From contig JALVQM010000128.1 of assembly GCA_027025615.1 (NCBI GenBank), positions 1 to 6,237 on the forward strand: a stretch of 6,237 bases of DNA, read 5' to 3'. Within the stretch, counting starts at the first letter, position 1. Each line of letters starts with the position of its first letter. The notes beneath the pieces were generated by a model, which was not told where the DNA came from, did no database searches, and saw only the letters and a list, made by a program, of their open reading frames with translations. Shown piece by piece: positions 1 through 6,175 of this stretch. The DNA comes from Desulfobacteraceae bacterium. GTDB taxonomy: Bacteria; Desulfobacterota; Desulfobacteria; Desulfobacterales; Desulfosarcinaceae. The position numbers and the translations under genes are program-made.

Positions 1-740
1 ATAGCGCGTGGACACAGGCGTGTAATCGCGCCCATGTTGTGACTGACAAAGAGCACTGTCCGGCCCTGTTTTGTTACGCTTTCCATCTTGCCCAGGCATT
101 TTTTCTGGAACTCGGCATCCCCTACTGCCAGAACTTCATCAACAATAAGGATTTCCGGTTCAAGGTGGGCGGCAACCGAAAATGCCAGCCTTACCCGCAT
201 CCCACTTGAATAACGCTTTACCGGAGTATCCAGAAATTTTCCGATCCCGGAAAATTCTACTATCTGGTCAAATTTCTGTTTTACTTCATTGTGCTTCATT
301 CCCAGGATGGTACCGTTAAGGTAAATATTTTCCCTTCCGGTCAACTCCGGGTGAAAACCGGTGCCGACTTCAAGCAGGCTGGATACCCTGCCGTATATTT
401 TGGCTGTACCTTTGGTCGGAGGGGTTATCCTGGATAATATCTTCAACAGGGTGGATTTACCGGCACCGTTGCTGCCTATAATGCCCAGAACTTCGCCCTG
501 TTTGACTTTAAAGGAGATATCTTTTAACGCCCAGATAATATCATCGTTCGATTTACCATCCTCCTGCATGTCCTGGTTGTCGAACTTATACAATGAGCGG
601 TATTTACGATAATTTTTAAGAGGACTTTTGACAAAAGCGGTCAAGGAAGTAAGCAGGCTGTCAGACCGCTCTTCTTCCAGTCCTATCCGGTATATCTTTG
701 ACAAATTACGAGCATCGATGGCTATATCAGGATTTTTCAT
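1..740 (-). CDS. wzt: Polysaccharide ABC exporter ATP-binding protein (Wzt type), 3' end outside window
   Basis: This is the ATPase of a two-component ABC exporter that moves lipid-linked O-antigen or capsule glycan across the inner membrane with the permease encoded just upstream. I read 246 codons from the ATG at 738-740 to the window edge with no stop. Walker A is GSNGAGKST (residues 89-97). The Q-loop region reads LLEVGTGFHPELTGREN (about 122-138), the glutamate form usual in Wzt/TagH ATPases. The signature is SSGM (178-181), Walker B is ILIVDE (ending at E202), and the H-loop SHNM has its histidine at 234. The N-terminus (DIAIDARNLSKIYRIG) and the insert of about 45 residues before WALKDISF are also typical of Wzt. 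What lies beyond the window is unknown; a C-terminal carbohydrate-binding domain, as in O9a-type Wzt, is possible. The ATG is the only usable start because an in-frame TAA lies seven codons upstream. The family call is secure; the glycan is unknown. Confidence 0.95.
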   Translation of the reverse strand, partial: MKNPDIAIDARNLSKIYRIGLEEERSDSLLTSLTAFVKSPLKNYRKYRSLYKFDNQDMQEDGKSNDDIIWALKDISFKVKQGEVLGIIGSNGAGKSTLLKILSRITPPTKGTAKIYGRVSSLLEVGTGFHPELTGRENIYLNGTILGMKHNEVKQKFDQIVEFSGIGKFLDTPVKRYSSGMRVRLAFSVAAHLEPEILIVDEVLAVGDAEFQKKCLGKMESVTKQGRTVLFVSHNMGAITRLCPRA

Positions 741-741
741 T

Positions 742-747
742 TCCTTT
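742..747 (-). promoter_or_regulatory. Tightly spaced Shine-Dalgarno site of wzt
   Basis: On the minus strand the sequence before the wzt start reads TTAAAGGAAATG. The AAAGGA core therefore lies only one base from the ATG, against the usual five to nine. No other start fits: an in-frame TAA stands upstream, and the next NTG codon (TTG, codon 13) falls inside the conserved NLSK motif. Translation may depend on re-initiation from wzm, whose stop lies 28 bases upstream. Confidence 0.45.
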
Positions 748-768
748 AAGATCCATTCACATTAAGAT

Positions 769-1635
769 TCAGATGACATCCACGAAAGTGCGTTCCATCT
801 TCTGGAAGTACATCATACCAACAAAAACCAGAATCGCGGTGGTGAGCATGCCGGGCAGGATGAATTCCCAGTGGAAAGGCAGGCCCAGTAAACAGGACCT
901 GTAGCCTTCGATAACACCCACCAGGGGATTGAAGGAGTATAAAAGGCGGTATTTTTCAGGAATCGATGCTGCCGAATAGACAATCGGGGCCGTATACATC
1001 AACATCCTGATTACAAAAGGCAGGGCATGTTTTACGTCACGAAAACGGATGGCAAGGGCCGACAGGCTCATGCCTGTTCCGGCTGAAACCGCTATCATGT
1101 AAACTATCAGCACCGGGAAAAAGAGAAGGTTAAGTGTAAGTGGAACCTTGTAGTAAACCATTACCCCCAGGACAAGGACAATGGAAATACAGAAATCTAC
1201 AAGCTTGGATAAAACCGGGGTCACCGGGAAAATCAACCTGGGGAAATATATCTTTCCCAGGATGCTTTGGTTCTGGACAAGACTCATGCTGGAAAGGCTC
1301 ATGGCCTGTGACATGTAAGTCCAGGGAATAATGGCCACAGTGGCGAACAACACGTAAGGTATGCCTTCGGTTGGAATGCGGGCCACTTTCCCAAACACTA
1401 TGGTAAAAATTATTATCTGGATGGTCGGCAAGAGAACCGCCCAGGCCATGCCCAGGATTGTCTGGGCATAGAGCACCTTGATATCCCGCCAGACAAGAAA
1501 ATAAAAAAGATCCCGGTATTCCTTCAATTCCTTGAAATCCGGAAAACTCCAGCCTGATCTGGGTTTGATCACCACACTTGGTGTCTTGCTGTCACTGTTT
1601 AGCGACTGCATTGCGTTCGGAATAAAAAAGGTCAT
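769..1635 (-). CDS. wzm: Polysaccharide ABC exporter permease (Wzm type)
   Basis: This is the inner-membrane permease that pairs with Wzt to export a surface glycan. The 288 residues match the ABC-2 transporter family in length and layout. A cytoplasmic N-terminus carries the hallmark stretch YFLVWRDIKVLYAQTILG (about 45-62), which runs into the first membrane segment. I place about six segments near residues 62-82, 92-110, 142-162, 167-189, 206-222 and 257-276, with a short basic or charged C-terminus (FQKMERTFVDVI). The LGKIYFPRLIFP stretch (126-137) is the conserved coupling-region motif of polysaccharide permeases. The gene starts 18 bases after the SGNH hydrolase stop and ends 28 bases before wzt. 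I chose the ATG at 1633-1635, although its upstream GGATAAG is a weak ribosome site. Met9 (1609-1611) is an alternative with no better site. The transported polymer cannot be read from the sequence. Confidence 0.93.
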   Translation of the reverse strand: MTFFIPNAMQSLNSDSKTPSVVIKPRSGWSFPDFKELKEYRDLFYFLVWRDIKVLYAQTILGMAWAVLLPTIQIIIFTIVFGKVARIPTEGIPYVLFATVAIIPWTYMSQAMSLSSMSLVQNQSILGKIYFPRLIFPVTPVLSKLVDFCISIVLVLGVMVYYKVPLTLNLLFFPVLIVYMIAVSAGTGMSLSALAIRFRDVKHALPFVIRMLMYTAPIVYSAASIPEKYRLLYSFNPLVGVIEGYRSCLLGLPFHWEFILPGMLTTAILVFVGMMYFQKMERTFVDVI

Positions 1636-1653
1636 TTTGATAACTTATCCATT

Positions 1654-2319
1654 TTATTGATTTAATGCCAAGCTAAGCTGCCTGTGAAGATACGCAGAGA
1701 CCAGCTTGCGGCCGGCACCGTTTAAATGCACCCCATCTCCAGCCAGGTGTCTGGCAGGTTTTATTCGAGAGCCAAGATCCACAACCTTGACTTTTTGCCT
1801 TTCACCCAACTGCCTGATCAAAACCGCCACCCCGGCAACTTTTTCAGGGGCATCCTCAACCATCGCCTCGCTGGGATTAAGCGGAGGTGGTGTAACCAGC
1901 ACTGGTTTTATTTGGCGATAGTTTGTTTTCACAAACTTGATCATATCCTCTATGTTGGAGACAGAATCTTCCGCTGTGACATTGCCGTATTCTTTTTTGA
2001 AATCATTGGTGCCCAGCATTATTACAACGCAATCCACTTCTGAATATTTCCGGATCATTTTTTTAAAATACTCTTTACCGTTAAGTTGTCCGCTGTCCAA
2101 ACCGGTCGTCCGTCCGTCTGTGCTTTGGTTGATTATTTCCAGGCAACTGCCGGCTCTTTTTTGAAGCAATGATGGCCAATCCGGTTGTCGGCCGGGAAAG
2201 TCACGCGCGCTGTTAGAATCTCCATACACAAGTATTTTCCTGGTTCGGCGATTTTCCGGACGGAAAAAAGTTATTATTCGATCCAAATATCCTGTCCGGT
2301 TTCCTGTTAAAGTAATCAT
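1654..2319 (-). CDS. SGNH/GDSL-family hydrolase, arylesterase-like, cytosolic
   Basis: The product is a 221-residue SGNH hydrolase, a serine esterase or acyltransferase fold. Visible blocks are GDSN (33-36, nucleophile Ser35), the oxyanion Gly in TDGRTT (67-72), GTND (103-106), and the catalytic pair Asp195/His198 in GDGVHLNGAG. The stretches VVIMLGTNDFKK and VTPPPL resemble the arylesterase/acyltransferase subgroup typified by Mycobacterium smegmatis MsAcT. I see no signal peptide or membrane segment, so it should act in the cytosol, unlike secreted polysaccharide esterases. The start codon overlaps the previous stop as ATGA. A weak AGGA lies about 17 bases upstream, which suggests translational coupling. 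A TTG at codon 12 is a less likely start. Position between sugar-precursor genes and the exporter suggests it removes or moves acyl groups on a precursor or glycan, but this is inference; the substrate is unknown. Confidence 0.85.
   Translation of the reverse strand: MITLTGNRTGYLDRIITFFRPENRRTRKILVYGDSNSARDFPGRQPDWPSLLQKRAGSCLEIINQSTDGRTTGLDSGQLNGKEYFKKMIRKYSEVDCVVIMLGTNDFKKEYGNVTAEDSVSNIEDMIKFVKTNYRQIKPVLVTPPPLNPSEAMVEDAPEKVAGVAVLIRQLGERQKVKVVDLGSRIKPARHLAGDGVHLNGAGRKLVSAYLHRQLSLALNQ
2316..2319 (-). other. ATGA stop/start overlap
   Basis: The last base triplet of the oxidoreductase (TGA, 2316-2318) overlaps the ATG of the SGNH hydrolase (2317-2319). The SGNH gene has no well-placed Shine-Dalgarno site, because the bases just before it are a T8 run followed by AAA. 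Re-initiation by the ribosome finishing the upstream gene is the likely way it is translated. Confidence 0.85.
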
Positions 2320-3611
2320 TTAAAAAAAAGTTCGTCCTGCTCAGCCCGCAGTCTGTCAGAAATTCTTCCTTCAGGAAAGCTAACGTCGTCGTATGTAATG
2401 ACCTGGTCTTTGGGGATATCTCTCAACAACCTGCATCCTTCAGCAAGACCTATGGGCAACAACTTTTCTTCAATTACCGTACTGCTGTTTTCACATAAAC
2501 CGTAAGTCATGTAGTGTCCCAGACCATCCAGTACCTGCCCGGCCTTCAAATCAATTTTGGCCGTCGCTACCACATCGACAAAAGGCCTTCCCACAGGAGC
2601 AATGGCAGGATCATTGAACAGGACCGCCCTGGCAACAGTATTGGGCACCTCGAAATGACAGAGATGATATGGAGTATAAAAGCAATAAAGCGGTCCTTCA
2701 CCGAGCTTGTAAAGGTTAAGGTAATGCTTCTGAACAGGATCGTCGTGAGTAGCCAGGACAAAAACTCCGGGCCCGGGTTCTGCTCCCACAACATAATCCA
2801 CAATACCAGGGCCTTCCAGGAGTTCTTCCAGAGGGTAGAGCCCGGAAACACTTGTTATATGGGTACCGGAATCAACAGTTGGACCGAACATCCCCCGGCG
2901 GGCAACTCGCATGCCGGTGGCATTGGCTACTATGGTCTGCTCGAAGGAAATCTTGGTACCGTCCGCAAAAGAGGTGACCATGTGCGGCTGCTGTCCCCAC
3001 TTTCTGGCAAAGCCCTCCTGGGTAGTGGGATTACGGTAAGGATCGTGCAACCCCTTGATATTTCCACACAGCACCGGACGAGCTCCGATGGATTTAACAA
3101 ACCGGTAAAGGTTCATGATAACTCCCGGCTGATCTCCATCGGCGTTTGTAACAACCACTCCGGCTTTGTCGGCATAAGTCTTCAGAAGCGGCCCCACAGT
3201 TCCATCAAGCTCGGCATTCATCAAAATGACGTGTTTTTTGTGCTCAATGGCTTCCAGGGCAACCCGGGCACCGAATTCTACGGCTCCGGTCACCTCTATG
3301 ACCGCATCGACACCTTCGGCCCGGCAAACGGCCATGGCGTTTTCAGTAATTGCCGGGGTACCTGAAGCAATTGCCTCGGATAACTGTTCTTCATCTTCAA
3401 CCTGGATATGATCATTAATACCGGCTTTTTCGTATGCCCTGGCAGCTTTCTCTATATTGCGATTGGCAATCACCACAAGCTGCATTCCCCTGGTATAGCG
3501 CGAAATCTGCAGAGCGATCCCGCTTCCCATGAAACCCGCACCGATCATAGCCACTTTTATGGGTTTGTTTTCCGCTTCACGTTTCTCAAGTGCCGTATCG
3601 ATAATTATCAT
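2316..3611 (-). CDS. NAD(P)-dependent oxidoreductase with C-terminal SAF domain (homoserine dehydrogenase-like)
   Basis: This 431-residue protein belongs to the group often annotated as predicted homoserine dehydrogenase with a SAF domain (COG4091-like). A Rossmann nucleotide-binding domain begins with GAGFMG (24-29). Asn50-Arg51 follows the second strand where NAD-binding enzymes usually carry an acid, which hints at NADP preference. Further conserved-looking stretches are EVTG (106-109), NAELDGTVGP (132-141), DGDQPG (158-163) and NIKGLHDPYRNPT (184-196). Residues from about 348 to 412 (ATAKIDLKAGQVLDG through KDQVITYDDV) form the SAF domain, a fold shared with antifreeze proteins and the sialic acid synthase C-terminus. 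The start at 3609-3611 has AAGGA six bases upstream, 13 bases after the epimerase stop. True homoserine dehydrogenase activity is unlikely in this operon. I infer that it oxidises or reduces a nucleotide-sugar intermediate or a small precursor; the substrate is unknown. Confidence 0.85.
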   Translation of the reverse strand: MIIIDTALEKREAENKPIKVAMIGAGFMGSGIALQISRYTRGMQLVVIANRNIEKAARAYEKAGINDHIQVEDEEQLSEAIASGTPAITENAMAVCRAEGVDAVIEVTGAVEFGARVALEAIEHKKHVILMNAELDGTVGPLLKTYADKAGVVVTNADGDQPGVIMNLYRFVKSIGARPVLCGNIKGLHDPYRNPTTQEGFARKWGQQPHMVTSFADGTKISFEQTIVANATGMRVARRGMFGPTVDSGTHITSVSGLYPLEELLEGPGIVDYVVGAEPGPGVFVLATHDDPVQKHYLNLYKLGEGPLYCFYTPYHLCHFEVPNTVARAVLFNDPAIAPVGRPFVDVVATAKIDLKAGQVLDGLGHYMTYGLCENSSTVIEEKLLPIGLAEGCRLLRDIPKDQVITYDDVSFPEGRISDRLRAEQDELFFK

Positions 3612-3624
3612 GATAAATCCTTAA

Positions 3625-4158
3625 CTAAATTTGTTTGAAATCCGGCCAACTGGCATCTTTTTCAGAAATTACTGCAACTTCAACCGGCCACTTGATACCA
3701 AAGGCGGGATCGTTCCAGCGCAAACCTGCTTCGGACTCAGGCATATAGTATTGGGACACGTGGTAGATAACTTCCGTATCGTCATGCAGGGTAATAAATC
3801 CATGGGCGAAGTCTTCCGGCACATAGAGCATCTTGTAATTATCGGCCGTTAACTCCACTCCTATCCACTTTTTAAACGTGGGAGAGTAGGGTCGCAGATC
3901 AATAATTACGTCATAAATCGCCCCCCTTACGCATCTAACCAGCTTTGTCTCCTGGAAAGGCGGACGCTGGTAGTGCATGCCCCGCAGGGTTCCTTTTTTT
4001 AAATTGTAGGAAATGTTTGACTGCAGGATCCAGGGCCGCAGGCCATGGTCGGAAAATTCCTTGTGGCACCAGCCCCTGGCAAAAAAGCCACGTTCGTCTT
4101 CGAATTTATCCAGACCGATCAGGTAAGCCCCTTCGAGTTCTGTGCTGGTAAATTTCAT
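3625..4158 (-). CDS. RmlC/RfbC-family nucleotide-sugar epimerase (dTDP-4-dehydrorhamnose 3,5-epimerase-like)
   Basis: This cupin-fold enzyme of 177 residues has the family's usual length. Classical RmlC epimerises C3 and C5 of a 4-keto-6-deoxy nucleotide sugar in the cytosol. Key residues are present: Arg23 in DERGFF, Arg59 and His62 in LRGMHYQ, Lys72 in KLVRC, His119 in PEDFAHGF, Tyr132, and Asp168 in SEKDASWP. These line up with His63, Lys73, His120, Tyr133 and about Asp170 of Salmonella RmlC, so the protein should be active. After the catalytic Tyr it reads YHVSQYY instead of the RmlC-type YKATNYY. That fits a subfamily acting on something other than dTDP-rhamnose intermediates. No rmlA, rmlB or rmlD lies nearby; the partner upstream is a cytidylyltransferase system, so I give no rml symbol. 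AAGGA stands five bases before the ATG. Whether it epimerises at C3, C5 or both cannot be told. Confidence 0.9.
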   Translation of the reverse strand: MKFTSTELEGAYLIGLDKFEDERGFFARGWCHKEFSDHGLRPWILQSNISYNLKKGTLRGMHYQRPPFQETKLVRCVRGAIYDVIIDLRPYSPTFKKWIGVELTADNYKMLYVPEDFAHGFITLHDDTEVIYHVSQYYMPESEAGLRWNDPAFGIKWPVEVAVISEKDASWPDFKQI

Positions 4159-4200
4159 GTCTATCCTTATAGCATCTTGGAATTTTTGGAGATTGAAGAT

Positions 4201-5247
4201 CTATGACCATTCGAGGTTTTCGGTAATTGCCTGGCTTTCTATTAAACTGGTAAGTTTTTTAAGACGGATAAGTTCAGAATTGCGAAAATCAGGATCTTTG
4301 AAACCTATGGCCTCCAAGCCGTCCCAGAGGTCCTTGATTGTCGTTTCCAGGTCATACAGGGGTTGATATTCCGGAGCAAGCCGGCTGTATTTTTTAAAAC
4401 TTACCTGGTAGGATCGTTTATCCGGCTGGGCGTTTTCGTTTATGGTCACTTGCGTACCGGGAATCACTTCGGCAACGGCCTCGGCCAAATCCTTTACCTG
4501 GTAGTTCCATTGATCAGACCCGACATTTACAGCCACAAACGGACCGCCGTTGTCTTTTTTCCTGGTTATGGCCCAGTGAATTGCCCTGGCCATATCATTG
4601 ACGTTTATAAGCGGTCTCCAGGGGGTACCGTCGCTGAGAACTTCAATTTTACCGGTAGCCATGGCGGAAGCAACAAAGTCATTGAGTACCAGGTCCAGTC
4701 TGAGCCTTTCGCTCATTCCGCAGGCGGTGGCAAAACGCAGACTGGTGACCGTGAAACCATCGTCGGCCAAGTCCTTGATACCTTCCTCGGTGGCCACCTT
4801 TGACCTGGCATAGGCTGTCAGCGGGTTCAAAGGAGAATTCTCGTCACGCGGCTTGTCATCGGCGGCTCCGTACATGCTGCACGAAGAAGCAAAGACATAA
4901 TTCTTGACACCCTTTTCCCGAGCCATGCGGGCAATACTGACGCTTGAACGATGGTTTATTTCATCGGTCACGCGTTCGAACCTGTTTCCCATGGGATCAT
5001 TTGAAACAGCGGCCAGGTGAACCACTGCGTCAATTCCTTCCAGCAGGTCAGGAGCCATACAACGAACGTCTCCGAAGTACTGCAGGTCTACCTTGGTCTC
5101 CGGCATAACCTGTCCACCTGTCAGGCAGGAAGAAAAGAAACCCATATCGTATCCAATGATTTCGATCCCATTTTCCTGCTCTTTCAAATAGCGGACTGTT
5201 CTGGGACCTACGTAGCCCATATTTCCGGTTATCAAAACCCTCATCAT
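4201..5247 (-). CDS. Extended SDR NAD(P)-dependent nucleotide-sugar epimerase/reductase
   Basis: The product is a 348-residue extended short-chain dehydrogenase of the nucleotide-sugar epimerase type. The cofactor motif is TGNMGYVG (7-14). Asp34 ends the second strand (IIGYD) and suggests NAD(H). DVR (60-62) and HLAAVSNDPMG (77-87) follow. The catalytic set is Ser122 in SSCSMYG, Tyr146 and Lys150 in YARSK. The SSCSMYG stretch lacks the Thr-Asp-Glu triad of 4,6-dehydratases, so it is more likely an epimerase, C4 oxidase or ketoreductase than the missing RfbG. WRPLINVNDMARAI (about 206-219) is the typical substrate-side motif of these epimerases. It follows rfbF by 12 bases, which supports a CDP-hexose substrate by context only. 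The first of two consecutive ATGs (5245-5247 and 5242-5244) sits five bases after AAGGGA. Exact reaction and substrate are unknown. Confidence 0.9.
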   Translation of the reverse strand: MMRVLITGNMGYVGPRTVRYLKEQENGIEIIGYDMGFFSSCLTGGQVMPETKVDLQYFGDVRCMAPDLLEGIDAVVHLAAVSNDPMGNRFERVTDEINHRSSVSIARMAREKGVKNYVFASSCSMYGAADDKPRDENSPLNPLTAYARSKVATEEGIKDLADDGFTVTSLRFATACGMSERLRLDLVLNDFVASAMATGKIEVLSDGTPWRPLINVNDMARAIHWAITRKKDNGGPFVAVNVGSDQWNYQVKDLAEAVAEVIPGTQVTINENAQPDKRSYQVSFKKYSRLAPEYQPLYDLETTIKDLWDGLEAIGFKDPDFRNSELIRLKKLTSLIESQAITENLEWS

Positions 5248-5252
5248 CGTTT

Positions 5253-5258
5253 TCCCTT
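5253..5258 (-). promoter_or_regulatory. Shine-Dalgarno site before tandem ATG of the SDR gene
   Basis: Minus-strand AAGGGA lies five bases before the first ATG (5245-5247) and eight before the second (5242-5244). Both are in frame and both spacings work, so the protein may begin MMRVLITG or MRVLITG. The site sits in the 12-base gap after the rfbF stop. Confidence 0.6.
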
Positions 5259-5259
5259 C

Positions 5260-6033
5260 TCACCACTGTTTCCAGGGTGCATTTCCGTTTTTCCACATCT
5301 TGTCAAGGGTCATTTTATCACGTAAGGTATCCATTGGATGCCAGAAGCCATGGTGACGGTATGCCGCAAGCTGGTTTTCCTGGGCCAGTCTCTCCATGGG
5401 TTCACGTTCCCACACCGTGGAATCATCTTTTATGTACTTGAAAACTTCAGGCTCAAGCACGAAAAATCCACCGTTTATCCAGGCTCCATCGCCCTGGGGT
5501 TTTTCTTTGAATGAATCAACCTTTGTTTGTCCGCTTCCCAGGTTGAAAGCCCCGAATCGTCCCGGTGGTTTTACTGCTGTCAGGGTGGCAAAAGTATTCT
5601 GATTTTTGTGAAACTTTATCAAAGCACTTATATCAAGATCTGATACCCCGTCACCGTATGTCATGCAGAAAGTCTCGTTGCCTATATATTTTTCGATTCT
5701 CTTGATCCTGCCCCCGGTCATGGAAGCCAAGCCGGTGTGCACCAGGGTTACTTTCCATGGTTCGGTACCATTACGGTGCAATTCCATATTGTTGGCTTTA
5801 AAATCGAAGGTTACGTCTGATTTGAACAGGGTGTAGTTGGCGAAATACTGTTTGATTATATGCCCTTTATAGCCAAGACAAATAACAAAATCGTTGATAC
5901 CATGGGCCGAATAGATCTTCATTATGTGCCAGAGAATCGGCCTGTCGCCGATTTCTACCATCGGTTTGGGCTTGATACCGGTTTCCTCCGATAAGCGGGT
6001 GCCGAATCCTCCGGCCAGAATTACTGCTTTCAC
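5260..6033 (-). CDS. rfbF: Glucose-1-phosphate cytidylyltransferase
   Basis: RfbF joins alpha-D-glucose 1-phosphate and CTP to give CDP-glucose and pyrophosphate, the entry step to CDP-sugars used in lipopolysaccharide. The 257 residues equal the length of the Salmonella enzyme and resemble it throughout. The N-terminal nucleotide-binding motif is LAGGFGTRLSEE (6-17), followed by KPKPMVEIGDRPILWHIM (21-38). That second motif separates it from RmlA thymidylyltransferases (KQLLPIYDKP type) and GalU. TYGDGVSDLD (125-134) supplies candidate metal-binding acids (Asp128, Asp132). PPGRFGA, FKEKPQGDGAWINGGFF and PMDTLRD (233-239, Asp235) complete the active site. The ATG at 6031-6033 follows GGGGAG with eight bases of spacing and gives the canonical MKAVILAGG start. 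It is the first gene of the operon after a hairpin. The function is the most certain in the window. Confidence 0.97.
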   Translation of the reverse strand: MKAVILAGGFGTRLSEETGIKPKPMVEIGDRPILWHIMKIYSAHGINDFVICLGYKGHIIKQYFANYTLFKSDVTFDFKANNMELHRNGTEPWKVTLVHTGLASMTGGRIKRIEKYIGNETFCMTYGDGVSDLDISALIKFHKNQNTFATLTAVKPPGRFGAFNLGSGQTKVDSFKEKPQGDGAWINGGFFVLEPEVFKYIKDDSTVWEREPMERLAQENQLAAYRHHGFWHPMDTLRDKMTLDKMWKNGNAPWKQW

Positions 6034-6126
6034 TTTCAGGTCTCCCCGTTTGAGGTGCGTGAAAATTAGTTCTCAATCTGTTGCTATGCTGCTATTCAGG
6101 ATTTTTCACATTTACGGGTTTGGTAT
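6034..6126 (-). promoter_or_regulatory. Leader region upstream of rfbF, promoter not identified
   Basis: This stretch between the hairpin and the rfbF ATG should hold the operon promoter if transcription starts afresh here. It carries the rfbF ribosome site (GGGGAG, complement of 6042-6047). A TTGAGA element is visible on the minus strand, but no acceptable -10 box stands 16 to 18 bases beyond it. I therefore name no promoter. No riboswitch-like fold or coding sequence is apparent. Confidence 0.3.
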
Positions 6127-6153
6127 CCAGGGGCAGCGTTTTGCTGCCCCTGG
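6127..6153 (-). terminator. Strong GC-rich hairpin, probable transcription terminator or attenuator
   Basis: An uninterrupted 11-bp inverted repeat (CCAGGGGCAGC / GCTGCCCCTGG, arms 6127-6137 and 6143-6153) encloses a five-base loop. It begins 22 bases after the TAG of the upstream partial gene, where a terminator is expected. On the minus strand no T-run follows (ATACCAAACC), so it is not a textbook intrinsic terminator in that direction. The plus strand has a weak T-rich tail (TTTGGTTT) but no gene to end. The eight-base sequence GGTTTGGT occurs on both sides (6117-6124, 6152-6159). It could instead protect the 3' end of the upstream mRNA or be a dispersed repeat. Confidence 0.5.
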
Positions 6154-6175
6154 TTTGGTTTGAGTTAATTAATGC

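Noticed and set aside
369..371. Glutamate (residue 124) instead of glutamine in the Q-loop of the ABC ATPase, a possible inactivating change.
   Set aside because: The LLEVGTGFHPELTG form is normal for Wzt/TagH-type polysaccharide ATPases, and Walker A, Walker B, signature and H-loop are intact.
2316..2330. A T8 run on the minus strand at the end of the oxidoreductase, resembling a T_TTT_TTT slippery site that could fuse it to the SGNH hydrolase.
   Set aside because: A -1 slip reads TAA at once (complement of 2320-2322), just before the SGNH ATG, so no fusion product can form. The ATGA overlap explains the arrangement.
2514..3365. A long plus-strand open frame of 283 codons opposite the SAF oxidoreductase.
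   Set aside because: It lies wholly inside a minus-strand gene with clear Rossmann and SAF motifs, its translation shows no recognisable domain, and no ribosome site or operon context supports it.
4363..4803. A plus-strand open frame of 146 codons opposite the SDR gene.
   Set aside because: It is antisense to the conserved C-terminal half of the SDR and has no domain signature; it is best read as a shadow of the coding strand.
3625..6033. A dTDP-rhamnose (rml) operon, suggested by an RmlC-like gene beside a nucleotidyltransferase.
   Set aside because: The nucleotidyltransferase carries RfbF cytidylyltransferase motifs, not RmlA motifs. The SDR lacks the RmlB dehydratase triad, and no RmlD is recognisable.
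6050..6100. A possible sigma-70 promoter for rfbF using the TTGAGA element on the minus strand.
   Set aside because: No -10-like hexamer occurs at 16 to 18 bases from it; the match is too weak to list as a promoter.
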